Shown: piece by piece, positions 61,195 through 64,000 of the stretch
Layout: each line of letters opens with the position of its first letter
Position numbering within the stretch: the stretch's first letter is position 1
Source of the DNA: Excoecaria cochinchinensis
Lineage: Eukaryota > Streptophyta > Magnoliopsida > Malpighiales > Euphorbiaceae
NCBI GenBank assembly: GCA_947683425.1
Contig: CANTUQ010000109.1
Location: forward strand, 2,262,501-2,326,500
Direction of reading: 5' to 3'
DNA: 64,000 bases
Notes under the pieces: generated by a model
Database searches by the model: none
The model's input: only the letters and a program-made list of their open reading frames with translations
Told to the model about the DNA's origin: nothing
Translations under genes and position numbers: made by a program

Positions 61195-61489
61195 AATTAG
61201 CGACGGATTTTACCGTCGCAAATTTTCTTTTTTTACTTGGCATTCTAAAAAAATTATTTTGCGACGGAATTTAGTGACGAAAATATCAGTCGTTAATATT
61301 TTTTAAATCTAATGGCGACCACTTTGGGGGTTAATTAGCGACGAATGTTCAGTTGCTATTCCATCGCGATTTTTAGCGACTGTTTTGTGTTTTAGTCGCA
61401 AATTTCCTTGCGACGGATGGTCGTCTTGTTGCTAAAAGGAATTAGCAACGGAGTTTTCCGTCGCTAATTCCTTTTTTTTTTTTGTAGTG

Positions 61490-64000
61490 GATGTTAGAAT
61501 TAATGATTTGAATGCTTAAAATAAGAAGCAATAAATTATTTAGGATAGATATAATGGAGGCCGAATGAATATACTAGGTAGACATTAGTATACTTTGTTG
61601 TTTTTGGTGAAATAATTGCATATATATGCAAATTAATATATGAAGTTAAGTTAATTTAAAGATAAAAAAGTAAAAAGAATTGATGGTGGGAGAAATAATG
61701 TTGTGGTCGAATGGATTATGTAAGAATATATAGGTATATTTTAGGATGTTATAGAATATTATGGTGTATACATGTTATTTAAAATATAAATTAATTAAAG
61801 GAGTATTTAAGAAATATTTTTAAATATAAGAGTGCATGATGGCCGAATGGTGGACATAATGAAATTGATGTGTTTTTGGTTGTTTAATAAAGGTTAAGAC
61901 ATATTATGTATATAGACATGGAAATTAATGAATATGGGTTAATTGAGAATTATTAGAATTTAATTGAATATTTTCTAATTGGTAATTACATTATGTCAAA
62001 AATGGAAAGTATAGAATGAGTTATGTATAGTATGTTTTATGGTATAAATTTAATGTAAAATAAAAATTGAGTGTATGTGAATTTATTGGGAATCAATAGA
62101 ATATATATATGAATATTTGATAATGTAATATTACATTATGTTTATATTGAAAATTATGAAGCATGTTATGCTAAAATTGAGATTTTGGCATAAATGAAGT
62201 TAATATGATATAATGAGTGGATTGGAATGGATTTAGTAGAAAAAGAAATGAATTAGGAATGAAAATACTTTATAGCCCGAATGGGTACTTTAATGGATGA
62301 TTAATGTGAATTTATTTTAAGTAATGTTTATAATGGAAATTGAATTGAATGAATGATTTAATTGCTTTTAGTAATGGTCTGGTAGTCAAATCTAGTTCAG
62401 GATATAGTTGGTTAGTCATAGTCAATTCACACCGCGGTACGAGTCATGACGACTCGCTTAAGTAGGCCAATGATGGTCTACTAAAATGTTGGAATGTTAA
62501 ATAAAATGAAATGAAATGGAATGGAATGTATGCGTGGTCCTTCAGGATCACTCTAAAATGTAGTGGATCTATGGGGTCCACGTCCCGTATATTCGGTTCG
62601 AAAATTTCTACCGGATTGATACTAGGGGCAAAATGGTAAAGATGGATTGAAAGTGAGTAAATGAAAGTTAATATAAGAAACATAATGAAAAAAGATTTAA
62701 TTGTAAGAATTAAAAAAAATATATATTTAAGGGTTAAATGGTAAAAGTGTAAATTTAATATTTATTAAGGTTAAATAAAAGAAAATATGAATAGATTGGT
62801 AAAATAAGTAAATGGATTATTGTATAAGGACTAAAATGCAATTTGGCATGAAAATAATATTTAGAGGACTAAATGGTAATTTGTATGTCAAACAATGAAA
62901 TTAAGGTTAATTAGTGCAATATTGTATATAAATGGATTTGGAGGGCAATATTGTAATTTAGTAAAAATTTAGGGATTAAAATGTATATTCATGATGAAAG
63001 TGTTAATTTAATGATTAAAATGTAATTAAATGATAAAATAAGAATTAATAGTGTAATTAAATAATTATGAAATGTTTAATTAATAAATAATGTTAGTCGG
63101 GAAATAAACTTAGGTATAAAATAAAGTGTATAATAAGTAAATTGAATATTTGTAAAGATATAAAATTGACTAATATTAAGATAGGTAAAATATTAATGAT
63201 ATAAAGACTAAAGAAGTATTAAAACAATAATTGGGGACTAAATAGATATTTTACAAGTCAAACAATGAGTTAAATGTGAAGAATGGCTTAGTAATGGCAT
63301 AGTTGTAATTATGAGTAAATTGGAGGGTAAAATCGTAAATCCAGTAAAGTTAAGGGACTAAAGAATAATTTGACAATGATAATGCAAAGGAAAGAACTAA
63401 AATGCAAATTGGGTATTATGATGACCAATGAGTGTAATTACAAGAATAATATGGACATAATAAAATAAGTAGAGGAATATTTATAATATTACCAATGCAA
63501 ATAAAATTAATGTAGGACTTAAGTCACGTAAATTGTATATGACTAATGGAACAAAGATAAAAAATGAATAACTATAAGTAAAACAAGAAGAGTAATAAGA
63601 CTATTTATGAACAATGCCTATATAGATGTATGTATGTAAAGGTATGCATGTTTTGGTTAATTGAAAAATTTATAAAAAAATTATATATGTGAATTTATGC
63701 ATAAGATATCGTTTAAAGATTAAATGGTAATTTTACATGGTAACTAATAAGTTGGGTGTGAAGAATGTATAACTAGTGGCAAAATGGTAAATATGATAAA
63801 ATTTAAGGGCAAGATGGTAATTTAATGGAAATTGAAAGACAGAAATGTACATGACCATAGTAAAACTTTTGGAAGGACCCAAATATAAATTGACAAGATA
63901 TTTGACTAATAGATATATTTATAAGGATAATAAAAGTTTATTGTATATTGTAATTAGAAAATAATAATAATAATAATAATTGTAATAATGTTAATTATGA
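61490..64000 (+). mobile_element. Continuation of the outer LTR-type element
   Basis: After the CACTA end, the sequence contains GCCGAATG phrases and a segment (about 62420-62610: GAGTCATGACGACTCG, GATCTATGGGGTCCACGTCC, ATTTCTACCGG) that matches the - strand of 12790-12590. From 62680 it is a run of degenerate AAATGGTAA / GGGACTAAA phrases. No coding sequence is seen. The element runs past the window end. Confidence 0.5.

Larger units (their letters stand above)
14375..61489. mobile_element. CACTA-type DNA transposon, greatly enlarged by nested insertions
   Basis: The left end is CACTACAAAAAAAATT (from 14375). The right end, read inversely from 61489, is CACTACAAAAAAAAAAAA. Both ends then carry many subterminal copies of TTAGCGACGGA-like motifs in both orientations (14395-14860 and 61195-61480), the usual binding-site architecture of this superfamily. 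The flanking 3-bp sites are TAT on the left and GAT on the right, so the target duplication is imperfect. No transposase is recognised, so it is probably non-autonomous. Without the MULE and LTR insertions the element is about 4 kb. Confidence 0.75.

Overview
The window is plant nuclear DNA, most likely from a eudicot: it has spliced genes with AT-rich introns, plant-specific protein families, and about 50 kb of nested transposable elements. Species cannot be fixed from the sequence. There are no rRNA or tRNA genes, no CRISPR array and no prokaryotic operon.

Region 1 (1-8.7 kb) holds the only two host genes. The last three exons of a hydroxyproline O-arabinosyltransferase-like gene are on the + strand, ending at 2472. 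A complete five-exon non-specific phospholipase C gene (NPC2/NPC6 type, 523 codons in my splice model) is on the - strand at 8599-2960. The genes converge and are separated by 487 bp. Region 2 (8.7-10.8 kb) is AT-rich intergenic DNA with two MITE-like inverted-repeat elements.

Region 3 (10.8-64 kb) is a nest of mobile elements. From outside in: (i) an LTR-type element with a TGTAA start at 13093, continuing past 61490 to the window end, with a degenerate 5S rRNA-like domain followed by a TATA box, and beside it an inverted relative at 10835-13092; (ii) a CACTA-type DNA transposon, 14375-61489; (iii) inside that, a Mutator-like element (17183-18474, perfect 9-bp target duplication) and a Tat-clade Ty3/gypsy retrotransposon, called A here (18492-60369), with decayed gag, protease, G-patch, reverse transcriptase, two RNase H domains and integrase; (iv) inside A's integrase, a tandem LTR-internal-LTR-internal-LTR array of a second family, B (28193-56100); (v) inside the first B LTR, a reversed third family, C (28305-36849, perfect CCCTC target duplication).

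A, B and C share LTR ends, a primer-binding site, a 5' leader block, 3' spacer blocks and the polypurine-tract region. They differ in LTR interior and in the minisatellite placed just before the 3' LTR. A has the remains of a full pol; B and C keep only gag scraps. The arrangement fits cis-competent parasites mobilised by an A-like autonomous relative. The most unusual details are modular hairpins that differ between the three nearly identical B LTRs, a tandem hairpin array in LTR-A, a U5 hairpin with one covarying base pair, a roughly 1 kb minisatellite open in all three forward frames, and a 5S-like domain inside a long LTR.
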